A DNA stretch of 7,306 bases from Acidobacteriota bacterium (GTDB lineage: Bacteria; Acidobacteriota; Vicinamibacteria; Vicinamibacterales; UBA2999). A program made the translations under genes and the position numbers. Below, piece by piece: positions 1 to 6,207 of the stretch (positions are counted from its first letter, which is position 1; each line of letters starts with the position of its first letter). Location: contig JADZBZ010000162.1 of assembly GCA_020851835.1 (NCBI GenBank), forward strand, positions 1-7,306, given 5' to 3'. The notes under the pieces are model-generated. The model was not told the origin of the DNA. It ran no database searches and was given only the letters and a program-made list of their open reading frames with translations.

Positions 1-2
1 AC

Positions 3-398
3 CTGTGGGTGATCGCTCCGAGCGGCAACGGCTCAGCCGTGCTGCGACCCGTGACCAGCGGCCCGCTTCCGGCCATGGACGCGGGCGGGCTCGCCGTGCT
101 GCGGCTGACGGATGCCGGCGGCGCCGCATCGCCCGCCCTGGCATTCGAGCCCACCGCGACGACGAGCGCGCTGGCGGCCGCCTTCAGCGCGGACCTCGAT
201 CCGGCGTCGTTCACGGTCGTCAGACTGGCGACGCCGGTCCTGATCGAGAGCGTGCTCTCGGGCATAGCGGGCCGCATCGGCGACGCCGTCGCCGCCCGCG
301 ACGGCACGCTCTTTCTCGCGACGAGCAACAGCGTCGGAGCCGACCCGGACGCTGGCGGCGACATCGTCGTTCGGCTTCGGGCGCGGCCTTCGCCGTGA
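3..398 (+). CDS. Glucose/sorbosone dehydrogenase-like PQQ beta-propeller protein, C-terminal part (5' end outside window)
   Basis: An open frame enters from the left edge and ends with TGA at 396-398, giving 131 visible residues. The last 50 residues carry the closing-blade pattern of soluble PQQ-type glucose/sorbosone dehydrogenases (GSDH family): GRIGDAVAARDGTLFLATSN, then a short insert and GGDIVVRLR, matching the usual G-R-I-x-D-v-x-x-x-D-G-x-L-y-l-x-T-x-x-x-x-G-x-i-x-R-l. Family members are exported six-bladed propellers that oxidise sugars or aldoses using PQQ and calcium. Catalytic His/Arg and PQQ contacts lie upstream of the window and cannot be checked. The segment before the last blade is Ala/Asp-rich and less typical. 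The gene converges on the dehydrogenase gene that ends at 436, with a 37-bp gap in which I see no clear terminator. Another propeller lyase or dehydrogenase of the same fold is possible. Confidence 0.7.
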   Translation: MWVIAPSGNGSAVLRPVTSGPLPAMDAGGLAVLRLTDAGGAASPALAFEPTATTSALAAAFSADLDPASFTVVRLATPVLIESVLSGIAGRIGDAVAARDGTLFLATSNSVGADPDAGGDIVVRLRARPSP

Positions 399-435
399 GG
401 TGGGTTCCCCTGTCGGGATCGTCTCGGGCGGACTG

Positions 436-1374
436 TCAGTAGCCGCGATCGAAATCGACGCGGTACTGCAGCGGCTCCCCGCGAGCGAACCGACGATAGT
501 TCTCCGCAAATACGGAGACGATGTCGGCGGGGAAACTGGGCGCAGCCGTATGGCACGTGATGGAGACACCCGGCGTGCGCCACAGCACGTGATCGGCCGG
601 CAGCGGCTCCTGCTCGAAGACGTCGAGCACCGCCGCCGCCAGCGGCTTCTCGGTGAGCGCCTTCACCAGGGCGCCCGTGTCGAGCGTGTCACCGCGTCCC
701 GCGTTCACGACAACCGCGCCCGGCGACAGGGCGTTGAGCATGCCGGCGTCCACGATTCGGCGGGTGGCAGTGGTGTGGGGCAGCACCGCCACCAGATAGT
801 TCACACCGCGGGCGAAGGCTACCGCGTCGGGCCCGTGAAAATAGCGGTCCACGTGCGGGCAGTTCTCGCTGGACCGTGTATAGCCGCGCACGGTCATCCC
901 GAAGTGCTTCGCCGTGGACGCCAGGTGCGCGCCGATGGAGCCCACGCCCACCAGCCCCATCGTCCTGCCGCCGAGCGTGCCCGGCAGCGTCGTATCCCAC
1001 CGCCCCGCCCGCTGCGCCTCGTCGCGCAACCGGATCTTCCGCTCGTGTGCCAACAGGTAGCCGAACACGAATTCCGACATGAGCGGTCCGAACACGCCGC
1101 GAACGTTCGTGAGGATGTAGTCGCGCCGCAGTGCGGGATCGAGCATCGGCTCGACGCCCGCCCACGACAACTGCACCCACTGCAGCCGGGGCAGGTGCGG
1201 AAGCGCCTGGACCACGCGCGCGGGATCGCCCAGGACGATGCCGCTGTCGCCGCCGCGGGCCACTCCATCGGCGACCTCGGAGGTCGCGATCGTGGTGAGG
1301 CCCGGAAGCGTCGCCTCGTGGATGAGACGCGCGTACTCGTCCGGGTACTTCGTGAGAATCAGGGCCTGGTGCAT
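436..1374 (-). CDS. D-2-hydroxyacid dehydrogenase (NAD(P)-dependent), GhrA/phosphoglycerate-dehydrogenase-like
   Basis: A 312-residue protein of normal length for short-form D-2-hydroxyacid dehydrogenases, which reversibly reduce 2-keto acids to D-2-hydroxy acids in the cytoplasm. The N-terminal half carries the substrate-domain signature TNVRGVFGPLMSEFVFGYLL (about 89-108). The Rossmann motif is G143-V-G145-S-I-G148. The catalytic triad is intact: Arg227 (NAGRGD), Glu256 (FEQEP) and His275 (TCHTAAP), with spacings of 29 and 19 as in the family. The second Rossmann strand ends VRGYTRSS with no acidic residue, which suggests NADP(H) preference as in GhrA-type glyoxylate/hydroxypyruvate reductases; this is inferred. 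The start is the ATG at 1372-1374 (MHQALIL). An in-frame extension up to 1704 would overlap the hydrolase and shows no homology. No strong Shine-Dalgarno is visible; the start lies 4 nt after the hydrolase stop, so translational coupling is likely. The exact substrate cannot be read from sequence. Confidence 0.93.
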   Translation of the reverse strand: MHQALILTKYPDEYARLIHEATLPGLTTIATSEVADGVARGGDSGIVLGDPARVVQALPHLPRLQWVQLSWAGVEPMLDPALRRDYILTNVRGVFGPLMSEFVFGYLLAHERKIRLRDEAQRAGRWDTTLPGTLGGRTMGLVGVGSIGAHLASTAKHFGMTVRGYTRSSENCPHVDRYFHGPDAVAFARGVNYLVAVLPHTTATRRIVDAGMLNALSPGAVVVNAGRGDTLDTGALVKALTEKPLAAAVLDVFEQEPLPADHVLWRTPGVSITCHTAAPSFPADIVSVFAENYRRFARGEPLQYRVDFDRGY

Positions 1375-1378
1375 GCGA

Positions 1379-1963
1379 TCACAGCCGCAACTCGCGCCGC
1401 AGGAAGTGGACGACCTCCGGGAGCTCCCCTGCCGTGAAGTGGCCGCGGTCCGTGAACTCGAAGTAGCGGCATCCCAGGCGGGCGGCCACGAATCGCGGCT
1501 CGGCAATGGGGATGTGCGGATCGTCGGTCGAGTTGTAGATCGCGATCCACTGCTGGTTGTCGCGGATGCGCGGCCACTGCCACCTCTCGCGGAAGTAGCC
1601 GCTGGCCGCCTCTCCGCTGTCGCCGAGGTCGGTATGGCTGACGCCCACGAGAATCGACCCCAGCAGGCGATGGTGCTCGGCGTATCGCATGGCGGCAACC
1701 GCACCGGACGAGTGCCCGATCAGGATGGTGTGCTCGTCGGTCCCGAGGCTCTCGAGGTGCGGCAGCCACACGCGCGCCCGCGCGTGCAGGTTGTCCGGAA
1801 ACGTCTGGTTGACGACGGCCAGGCCCAGCGCCGTGAGCTCGCGTTCCACGTACGGCAGCCAGAAGTCGGCAGCCGTGCAGCCGCCGTTGCCGTGGATGAG
1901 GATGACCCTGGCAGCCGCCGCCACCGCACGGGGCTCAGGGCGTGAAGTCCCGGATGGCCGCAT
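1379..1963 (-). CDS. RBBP9/YdeN-family alpha/beta serine hydrolase
   Basis: A 194-residue protein, typical in length for the RBBP9/YdeN family of small cytosolic serine hydrolases (Ser_hydrolase). Visible in order: strand and oxyanion region RVILIHGNGG (19-28); nucleophile elbow G83-H-S85-S-G87; acid segment NSTDDPHIP (144-152), with Asp147/Asp148 as the catalytic acid; and catalytic His175 in DRGHFTAGELPEV. The order and the terminal GHF-x-x-x-E pattern are diagnostic of this family. The start is the ATG at 1961-1963. A GGGAGA Shine-Dalgarno at 1970-1975 sits 6 nt upstream; starts further upstream would run into the divergent promoter region. The first ~18 residues are Arg/Ala-rich and probably a disordered extension. 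It is the first gene of an operon with the D-2-hydroxyacid dehydrogenase, separated from it by only 4 nt. Physiological substrate is unknown; small-ester or amide hydrolysis is inferred from the family. Confidence 0.9.
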   Translation of the reverse strand: MRPSGTSRPEPRAVAAAARVILIHGNGGCTAADFWLPYVERELTALGLAVVNQTFPDNLHARARVWLPHLESLGTDEHTILIGHSSGAVAAMRYAEHHRLLGSILVGVSHTDLGDSGEAASGYFRERWQWPRIRDNQQWIAIYNSTDDPHIPIAEPRFVAARLGCRYFEFTDRGHFTAGELPEVVHFLRRELRL

Positions 1964-2050
1964 GAGGTTTCTCCCGTGGTGAACTGCGCCGCGCGTGGCC
2001 GGGAGTCTAACATGCCGCCGAAGGACGAGCGCGGTGTTATGTTCTGGATC
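1964..2050. promoter_or_regulatory. Divergent promoter region between the hydrolase operon and the aminopeptidase gene
   Basis: This 87-bp gap between divergently oriented genes contains one extended -10-like element per strand. On the plus strand, TGTTATGTT (2035-2043; TGN plus TATGTT, 4 of 6 to consensus) ends 7 nt before the aminopeptidase ATG at 2051. On the minus strand, TGTTAGACT (2012-2004; TGN plus TAGACT, 4 of 6) lies about 41 nt before the hydrolase ATG. Neither has a recognisable -35 hexamer at 16-18 bp, as expected for extended -10 promoters. The plus-strand position implies a start site at about 2050-2051. No operator palindrome was found. The assignment is by eye. Confidence 0.45.
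1970..1975 (-). promoter_or_regulatory. Shine-Dalgarno of the serine hydrolase gene
   Basis: GGGAGA on the minus strand, 6 nt before the ATG at 1963. It fixes this start over in-frame codons further upstream. Confidence 0.6.
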
Positions 2051-4633
2051 ATGCGCACGCCTCTCCTGTTCCTGTCGATCTGCCTCCTCGCTCTGCCCGC
2101 CGCGGCGCAGCGCCTGCCGTCGAAGGTGACGCCCACGCATTACACCCTGTGGTTCGCGCCCAGCCTGGCCGACGCGACGTTCCGGGGGCGCGAATCAATT
2201 GCGGTCACGGTTTCGTCGCGGCTGACCGCCGTCACGCTCCACTCCGCCGAGATCACCTTCGAGACCGTCACGGTAGAGGACGCCTCCGGTTCGCAACCGG
2301 CGCAGGTGTCGCTGGACGCGGTTGCCGAGACCGCCACCTTCACGGTGCCTCGCGCCCTGACACCCGGCACGGCGACCATTCGCATCACCTACGCCGGCGT
2401 GCTCAACGACAAGCTGCGCGGCTTCTACCTGAGCCAGGCCAACGGCCGCCGCTACGCCGTGAGCCAGATGGAGGCCACCGATGCCCGGCGCGCGTTCCCA
2501 TGTTTCGACGAGCCGGCCTACAAGGCCACCTTCGACGTCACCTTGATGGTCGATGCGGGCGACACCGCCATCTCGAACGGCCGCCAGGTGTCCGACACGC
2601 CAGGGCCCGAACCAGGCAAACACACCGTTGCCTTCGCGCGGACGCCACGGATGTCCACCTACCTGGTGGCGCTGCTGGTCGGCGACTTCGCCTGTCGGAG
2701 CGGCCAGGCCGGGCCCACGCCGATTCGCGTGTGCGCCACGCCAGACAAGTCGGGGCTGACCTCCTTCGCGCTGGCGGCGGCCGAGCAGCAAGTGACCTTC
2801 TTCAGCGGCTACTTCGGCATCCCGTATCCCTACGACAAGCTCGACATCATCGGCGTGCCCGACTTCGCCGCCGGAGCGATGGAGAATGCCGGCGCCATTA
2901 CGTTCCGGGAACGGATGCTGCTGGCCGACGAGGCCAGCGCGTCGGTCGATGTCCGCAAGTCGGTCGCCTCCGTCATCGCCCACGAGATCGCGCACCAGTG
3001 GTTCGGCGATCTCGTGACCATGCAGTGGTGGGACGACATCTGGCTGAACGAGGGCTTCGCGACGTGGGCGGCGAACAAGCCGCTGGCGGCCTGGAAGCCC
3101 GAGTGGCGAATGGACGTCAACGCCGCCGTCGAGACGCAGACGGCGCTGGGCCTGGACGCGCTTCGCGCCACGCGCGCCATCCACACCAACGTGCAGACGC
3201 CCGCCGAGATCAACGAGGTGTTCGACCCGATTGCCTACGAGAAGACGGCCGGCGTTCTGAACATGCTCGAGGCGTACGTGGGCCCCGAGACGTTCCGCGA
3301 AGGCGTGTCGTCGTACCTGAAGAAGTATGCCGGGGGGAACGCCTCGGGAGAGGACTTCTGGCTGGAGATGACACGGGTCACCGAAAAGCCCGTGAACCGC
3401 ATCATGCAGAGCTTCGTGAACCTGGTGGGCGCACCCATGCTCTCGGTGACCACGCAGTGCGTCGACGGCGCGACGGAAGTGTCGGTGCGCCAACAGCGCT
3501 TCGTCGGCGCGCCGGGCACGGCTGCTGCTGAGACCGACGGGCGCTGGACACTCCCCGTGTGCGTCGAAACGGCAGGCGGACCGGCCACCTGCACGCTCGT
3601 CACCGAGCCGAAGCAGACGATTCGCGCTCCCGGCTGCGGCGCCGCCATGGTCAACGCCGATGCGCACGGCTACTACCTCACGGAGTACGAACCGTCCGCC
3701 GTGGTGGCCCTGGCCGCGCGCAAGCCGCCGCTCACCGCTCCGGAGCGGATCAGCCTGCTCGGCGATGAGTGGCGCCTGGTCCGCGCGGGCCGGCACGACG
3801 TCGGCACCTACCTCGAGCTCGCCGAGGTGTTCGCCGGGGATACAACCCCGTCGGTGCTCTCCGACGTGGCGTCGCGCGTGTCGTTCGTGCGCGGTTCGGT
3901 GGCCGAGGGGCCGCAGCGGCCCCGGGTCGAGACCTGGATTCGAAACACGTTCCGTCCCGTCCTCGACCAGATCGGCGTCGATCCCGGCCCGCAGGACGAT
4001 GACGACATCAACAGCCGGCGGGGAACGCTCTGGCAACTGCTGTCGGCCGATCCGCAGCTGCAAACCTACGCACGCGAACGCGCCGAGGCCTACCTGGCCG
4101 ATCCCTCCGCTCTGCCGCCAACACTGGTGGCGCCCGTCCTGCAGGTGGCGGCCGAGGGCGGCGATAGTCGGCTCTACGACGGCTTCGTGGCGCGAATGAA
4201 GGCGTCGGGCGATACGCCCGAGGAGTACTACCGGTTCTTCAATGCCATCGGGCTGTTCTCGGATCCAGCGCTGGTGACGCGAACGCTGGCCTGGGCACTG
4301 TCTCCGGCCGTCCGCTCGCAGGACACGCCGCTCCTCCTGGTGCAGATGCTCGGGTCATCGACCACGCAGGACGCCGCCTGGTCGTTCCTGCGGAGGGAGT
4401 GGGCCGGACTGACGGCAAAGTTGGGCACATTCCAGGGCCTCCCCGCGATCGTCGGCGGGCTCGGTGCGTTCTGCTCGGAGGCGCGCGCCCACGAGATCCG
4501 ATCGTTCTTCGAGGCTCACCCGGTGCCGGAGGTGGCGCGGGCGCTCGACCGGTCACTGGAACGCATCGAATCGTGTGCCGCGGTACGGTCGCGTCAGTCA
4601 CCGGCGCTCGGCCGCTGGCTCGATCGGCCCTAG
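2051..4633 (+). CDS. Exported M1-family zinc aminopeptidase with ERAP1-like C-terminal domain
   Basis: An 860-residue metallopeptidase that removes N-terminal amino acids from peptides, probably in the periplasm. The ATG at 2051 begins a clean Sec signal peptide (MRTPLLFLSICLLALPAAA, cleavage after Ala19). Upstream in-frame ATGs at 2012 and 2039 would bury it, so 2051 is preferred. Domains: N-terminal beta-saddle (about 25-210) with the M1 motif FPCFDEP at 149-155; thermolysin-like catalytic domain with exopeptidase motif G275-AMEN279; zinc site H311-E312-I-A-H315 plus Glu334 in LNEGFATW (18 residues between His315 and Glu334); transition-state Tyr396 in YEKTAGVLNML; then an ERAP1_C-like helical domain from about 534 (VNADAHGYYLTEY) to about 840. 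All catalytic residues are present. Several Cys between about 475 and 530 may form disulfides after export. No Shine-Dalgarno precedes the ATG; an extended -10 lies 7 nt upstream, so the mRNA may be leaderless. It is monocistronic in this window. Confidence 0.96.
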   Translation: MRTPLLFLSICLLALPAAAQRLPSKVTPTHYTLWFAPSLADATFRGRESIAVTVSSRLTAVTLHSAEITFETVTVEDASGSQPAQVSLDAVAETATFTVPRALTPGTATIRITYAGVLNDKLRGFYLSQANGRRYAVSQMEATDARRAFPCFDEPAYKATFDVTLMVDAGDTAISNGRQVSDTPGPEPGKHTVAFARTPRMSTYLVALLVGDFACRSGQAGPTPIRVCATPDKSGLTSFALAAAEQQVTFFSGYFGIPYPYDKLDIIGVPDFAAGAMENAGAITFRERMLLADEASASVDVRKSVASVIAHEIAHQWFGDLVTMQWWDDIWLNEGFATWAANKPLAAWKPEWRMDVNAAVETQTALGLDALRATRAIHTNVQTPAEINEVFDPIAYEKTAGVLNMLEAYVGPETFREGVSSYLKKYAGGNASGEDFWLEMTRVTEKPVNRIMQSFVNLVGAPMLSVTTQCVDGATEVSVRQQRFVGAPGTAAAETDGRWTLPVCVETAGGPATCTLVTEPKQTIRAPGCGAAMVNADAHGYYLTEYEPSAVVALAARKPPLTAPERISLLGDEWRLVRAGRHDVGTYLELAEVFAGDTTPSVLSDVASRVSFVRGSVAEGPQRPRVETWIRNTFRPVLDQIGVDPGPQDDDDINSRRGTLWQLLSADPQLQTYARERAEAYLADPSALPPTLVAPVLQVAAEGGDSRLYDGFVARMKASGDTPEEYYRFFNAIGLFSDPALVTRTLAWALSPAVRSQDTPLLLVQMLGSSTTQDAAWSFLRREWAGLTAKLGTFQGLPAIVGGLGAFCSEARAHEIRSFFEAHPVPEVARALDRSLERIESCAAVRSRQSPALGRWLDRP

Positions 4634-4641
4634 GGTGGGCT

Positions 4642-4657
4642 GGCGGGTGGCCCCGCC
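4642..4657. terminator. Possible GC-rich hairpin between convergent genes
   Basis: GGCGGG (4642-4647) can pair with CCCGCC (4652-4657) around a TGGC loop, 8 nt after the aminopeptidase stop. The 6-bp stem is perfect, but no T-run follows on either strand. It could terminate or stabilise transcripts, or be a chance result of high GC. Confidence 0.3.
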
Positions 4658-4659
4658 CG

Positions 4660-5090
4660 TCAGCCGGGCAGCCGGAACGCCACGATGCTGCTGCCCGACG
4701 GGGCGCCGTTCTTGCCGCCCCCACACGCGATGACGACGTACTGGCGTTCGTCGAGCATGTAGATGGACGGTGTCGCGTTGCCGGCGGCCGGCAGCGTGGT
4801 CTCCCAGAGAAGCGCCCCCGTGGCTGCCTCGAAGGCCCGGAACTTCCCGTCGGAGTTCGTCGCGCCGATGCCGGCCAGCGATGGCGCCACGGTCGTGCCC
4901 GTCCGGTCCGCCTTGTGGCAGCTCGCGCGCACTTCGAGTGGTAGAGCGAAGTGTCGTTGTTGGGGATCAGCTTCACGATCCACGGCATCTCGTTCGAGTT
5001 GACGAAGAGCAGGCCCGTCGCGGGATCGAACGCCACGCCGCCCCATGGCACAGCATCCCTGGCGGGTGCACCGTCAGGATGTGCTACCAA
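4660..5090 (-). pseudogene. PQQ-dependent dehydrogenase with cytochrome c domain: C-terminal remnant, frameshifted and internally deleted
   Basis: Read on the minus strand, the 5' piece (about 5058-4926) encodes PWGGVAFDPATGLLFVNSNE and then PNNDTSLYHSKCA, the propeller blade and lead-in to the cytochrome c insert of quinoprotein alcohol/glucose dehydrogenases. Homology then continues in another frame (CHKADRTGTTVAPSLAGIG) to the stop at 4660-4662. The haem motif should read Cys-x-x-Cys-His in 15 nt, but 17 nt are present (4915-4931); two extra bases in 4921-4925 break the frame. After SLAGIGA (about 4860-4875) the sequence passes directly to the last blade (GKFRAFEAATGALLWETTLP, then NATPSIY, RQYVVIACGGG, GSSIVAFRLPG), so most of the cytochrome domain and following propeller are missing. 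No credible start or N-terminal two thirds exists; the upstream limit between 5045 and 5090 is uncertain. The intact family member would be a periplasmic sugar or alcohol dehydrogenase passing electrons from PQQ to haem c. Confidence 0.85.
5039..5054 (+). repeat. 16-bp direct repeat, copy 1
   Basis: CGCCCCATGGCACAGC is identical to 6189-6204. With one mismatch the match extends to 20 of 21 bases (5039-5059 against 6189-6209). This copy lies at the upstream limit of recognisable PQQ-dehydrogenase sequence and, read on the minus strand, encodes its AVPWG. Confidence 0.6.
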
Positions 5091-5230
5091 GTGCCGCAGT
5101 ATCGGCTCGATATTCTTCCGGGAGATTCAAAGCGCAAGTCTTCACCGAGGTGCGATGACCATTCAATTATTTCTGAACGCTTCTCCTAACTCGATCCTTC
5201 CCCGAGCGCGCAGGCTCAATCGTTCGAACC
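5091..5230. other. Gene-free spacer
   Basis: Between the PQQ-dehydrogenase remnant and the stop of the small secreted-protein gene. The stretch 5100-5220 is visibly richer in A/T than its surroundings. Short open frames exist on the plus strand, but none is recognisable and none has a ribosome binding site. No terminator hairpin with a T-run was seen. Confidence 0.5.
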
Positions 5231-5734
5231 TCAATTCATGGACGCCTTCGCCAGGGCCACCGCCTGATCCTCGGTGATTTTCGCATTTACGCGCAGATAC
5301 AGTGCGTGACCCTGCCTGTCCTTGAACCAGATTTCGTCGAGGGCGCCAAAGACGTTTCCACGGGAATGGCTCACCAGTACGCCGTCGCGCTCCGTCACCT
5401 TCCCTCTTCCGCCAGATTTCACCATATTCCGCCAGCTCGCCTCGTTCACAATGCTGCTGCCGAGCGAGAAGTAGCGAACCCGTTGCTTGTCCTTGCTGTC
5501 GCCGTACTTGCATTCCTGGAACGATTGCTCCCCGTCCGGCCTTCGTTCGAAGTTCTTGCCCATGATGGCGGTGACTTCATCAAGCGTGAGCTGTGCGCAC
5601 AGCGCGTCGACCGACAATCGAGCAGTCTTCGATCCACGCGCAGCATCTCTGGCGCGGCCGGTTGCCGCGCCTTGAGTGTGCGCCGGTGGTGTGAACGTAG
5701 CGACGATCGCAAGCGCCAGAAGTACGCTGTGCAT
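5231..5734 (-). CDS. Small secreted protein of unknown function
   Basis: A 167-residue protein starting at the ATG at 5732-5734, where a signal peptide begins (MHSVLLALAIVATFTPPAHT, cleavage probably near residues 20-22). An AGGGAG Shine-Dalgarno (5745-5750) lies 10 nt upstream and a consensus -35 box further up, so the gene looks expressed. After a basic, Ala/Arg-rich linker (22-40), the mature domain contains L45-C46-A-Q-L-T-L-D-E-V-T-A-I-M-G59 and, after 15 residues, C75-K-Y; these two Cys probably pair. The rest alternates strands and turns, ending with ALYLRVNAKI and a short helix. The layout (Cys, LTxxEVxxxMG, Cys-x-Tyr, final strand and helix) resembles small exported domains of the DUF3558 kind found in many secreted proteins, but that resemblance is weak. 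No lipobox is present, so it is probably soluble in the periplasm or exported. Neighbours are remnants and give no clue to function. Confidence 0.8.
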   Translation of the reverse strand: MHSVLLALAIVATFTPPAHTQGAATGRARDAARGSKTARLSVDALCAQLTLDEVTAIMGKNFERRPDGEQSFQECKYGDSKDKQRVRYFSLGSSIVNEASWRNMVKSGGRGKVTERDGVLVSHSRGNVFGALDEIWFKDRQGHALYLRVNAKITEDQAVALAKASMN

Positions 5735-5744
5735 GGTGAGGCTG

Positions 5745-5750
5745 CTCCCT
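5745..5750 (-). promoter_or_regulatory. Shine-Dalgarno of the small secreted-protein gene
   Basis: AGGGAG on the minus strand, 10 nt before the ATG at 5734. It supports this start over the longer in-frame reading that begins at a TTG at 5818, which is actually part of the -35 box. Confidence 0.6.
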
Positions 5751-5789
5751 AACGCAAGGCCAGCACGGGGCCGAATGAAGATGTGGTCG

Positions 5790-5818
5790 AGCATCCCGAC
5801 AGGACGAATCACTGTCAA
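5790..5818 (-). promoter_or_regulatory. Sigma-70-type promoter of the small secreted-protein gene
   Basis: On the minus strand a perfect TTGACA (5818-5813) is followed after 17 bp by GATGCT (5795-5790), which matches TATAAT at three positions. Transcription would start near 5783, giving a leader of about 50 nt with the AGGGAG site inside it. The -35 is strong and the -10 weak. Confidence 0.5.
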
Positions 5819-5834
5819 GGGCCGGCCTGCCTGT

Positions 5835-6188
5835 GTTCACTCCAACGGTTGATACGGCGTAACCGGGCCTACAGGTCCGCATTCGGGACAAGAGCGCTCG
5901 CAACCCTTCTGACACCCCCAGCCTCCTGCGCGACGCGGTAGACATGGCGAGAGCACGTCTCCCGATAGTCACCGATGGATATACCCGCGATTGCGATGGC
6001 CAGCACGGGCAGGCCAAACGGCCCAGTACAACCGCACCGCAGCAAGCCGCCGGACGGTCACTTGCGAAAGACGATGAACTCAAAGCCAAAGCAGCCACTC
6101 GGTCCGGCTGGGGATAGTCACTATGAAGGGCTCCTGACGTTGACGGAACACCCGTTATCCGCCCTTCGCGAGGGATTCGCCCGGCATT
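5835..6188. other. Gene-free stretch, probably degraded sequence
   Basis: About 350 bp without a recognisable gene. A plus-strand open frame runs from about 5861 to 6119 (ATG at 5943, then ARARLPIVTDGYTRDC), and a minus-strand frame from 6057 to about 5870 contains a hydrophobic patch (GLPVLAIAIAGISIGDY). Neither has a ribosome binding site or any family I recognise, and they overlap each other on opposite strands. Base use is less GC-biased than in the intact genes. No tRNA-like fold, array or clear terminal inverted repeat was found. Confidence 0.5.
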
Positions 6189-6204
6189 CGCCCCATGGCA
6201 CAGC
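6189..6204 (+). repeat. 16-bp direct repeat, copy 2
   Basis: Identical to 5039-5054 (CGCCCCATGGCACAGC); the match continues through 6209 with one mismatch. It directly precedes the point where multicopper-oxidase similarity starts. Confidence 0.6.
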
Positions 6205-6207
6205 TTC

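Noticed and set aside
400..1437. Long plus-strand open frame opposite the dehydrogenase
   Set aside because: Arg/His/Gly-rich translation typical of the antisense of GC-rich coding sequence, with no motif. The minus strand has complete catalytic motifs.
1375..1704. In-frame N-terminal extension of the D-2-hydroxyacid dehydrogenase
   Set aside because: It lies entirely over the hydrolase gene in another frame, is rich in Arg/Ser with no family match, and the enzyme fold begins at MHQALIL.
1976..2050. Upstream start codons for the aminopeptidase at 1976, 2012 and 2039
   Set aside because: They would put 4-25 polar residues before the hydrophobic signal peptide and overlap the apparent promoter.
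2195..4063. Very long minus-strand open frame across the aminopeptidase, and a plus-strand +1 frame at 2149-3531
   Set aside because: Both are shadows of the GC-rich peptidase gene; compositions are Arg/Gly/His-biased with no domain signature, whereas the peptidase frame has every M1 motif.
4239..5090. 283-residue minus-strand frame taken as one intact gene
   Set aside because: Only its first ~45 residues are PQQ-dehydrogenase-like; after the frameshift it is noise running antisense into the aminopeptidase.
5735..5818. Longer form of the small secreted protein beginning at TTG 5818
   Set aside because: That TTG is the first three bases of the consensus -35, and the longer form would hide the signal peptide.
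6120..6190. attC-like or hairpin site near CCCTTCGCGAGGG
   Set aside because: The stem is only 4 bp, lacks the paired core sites of an integron attC, and no integrase or cassette array is present.
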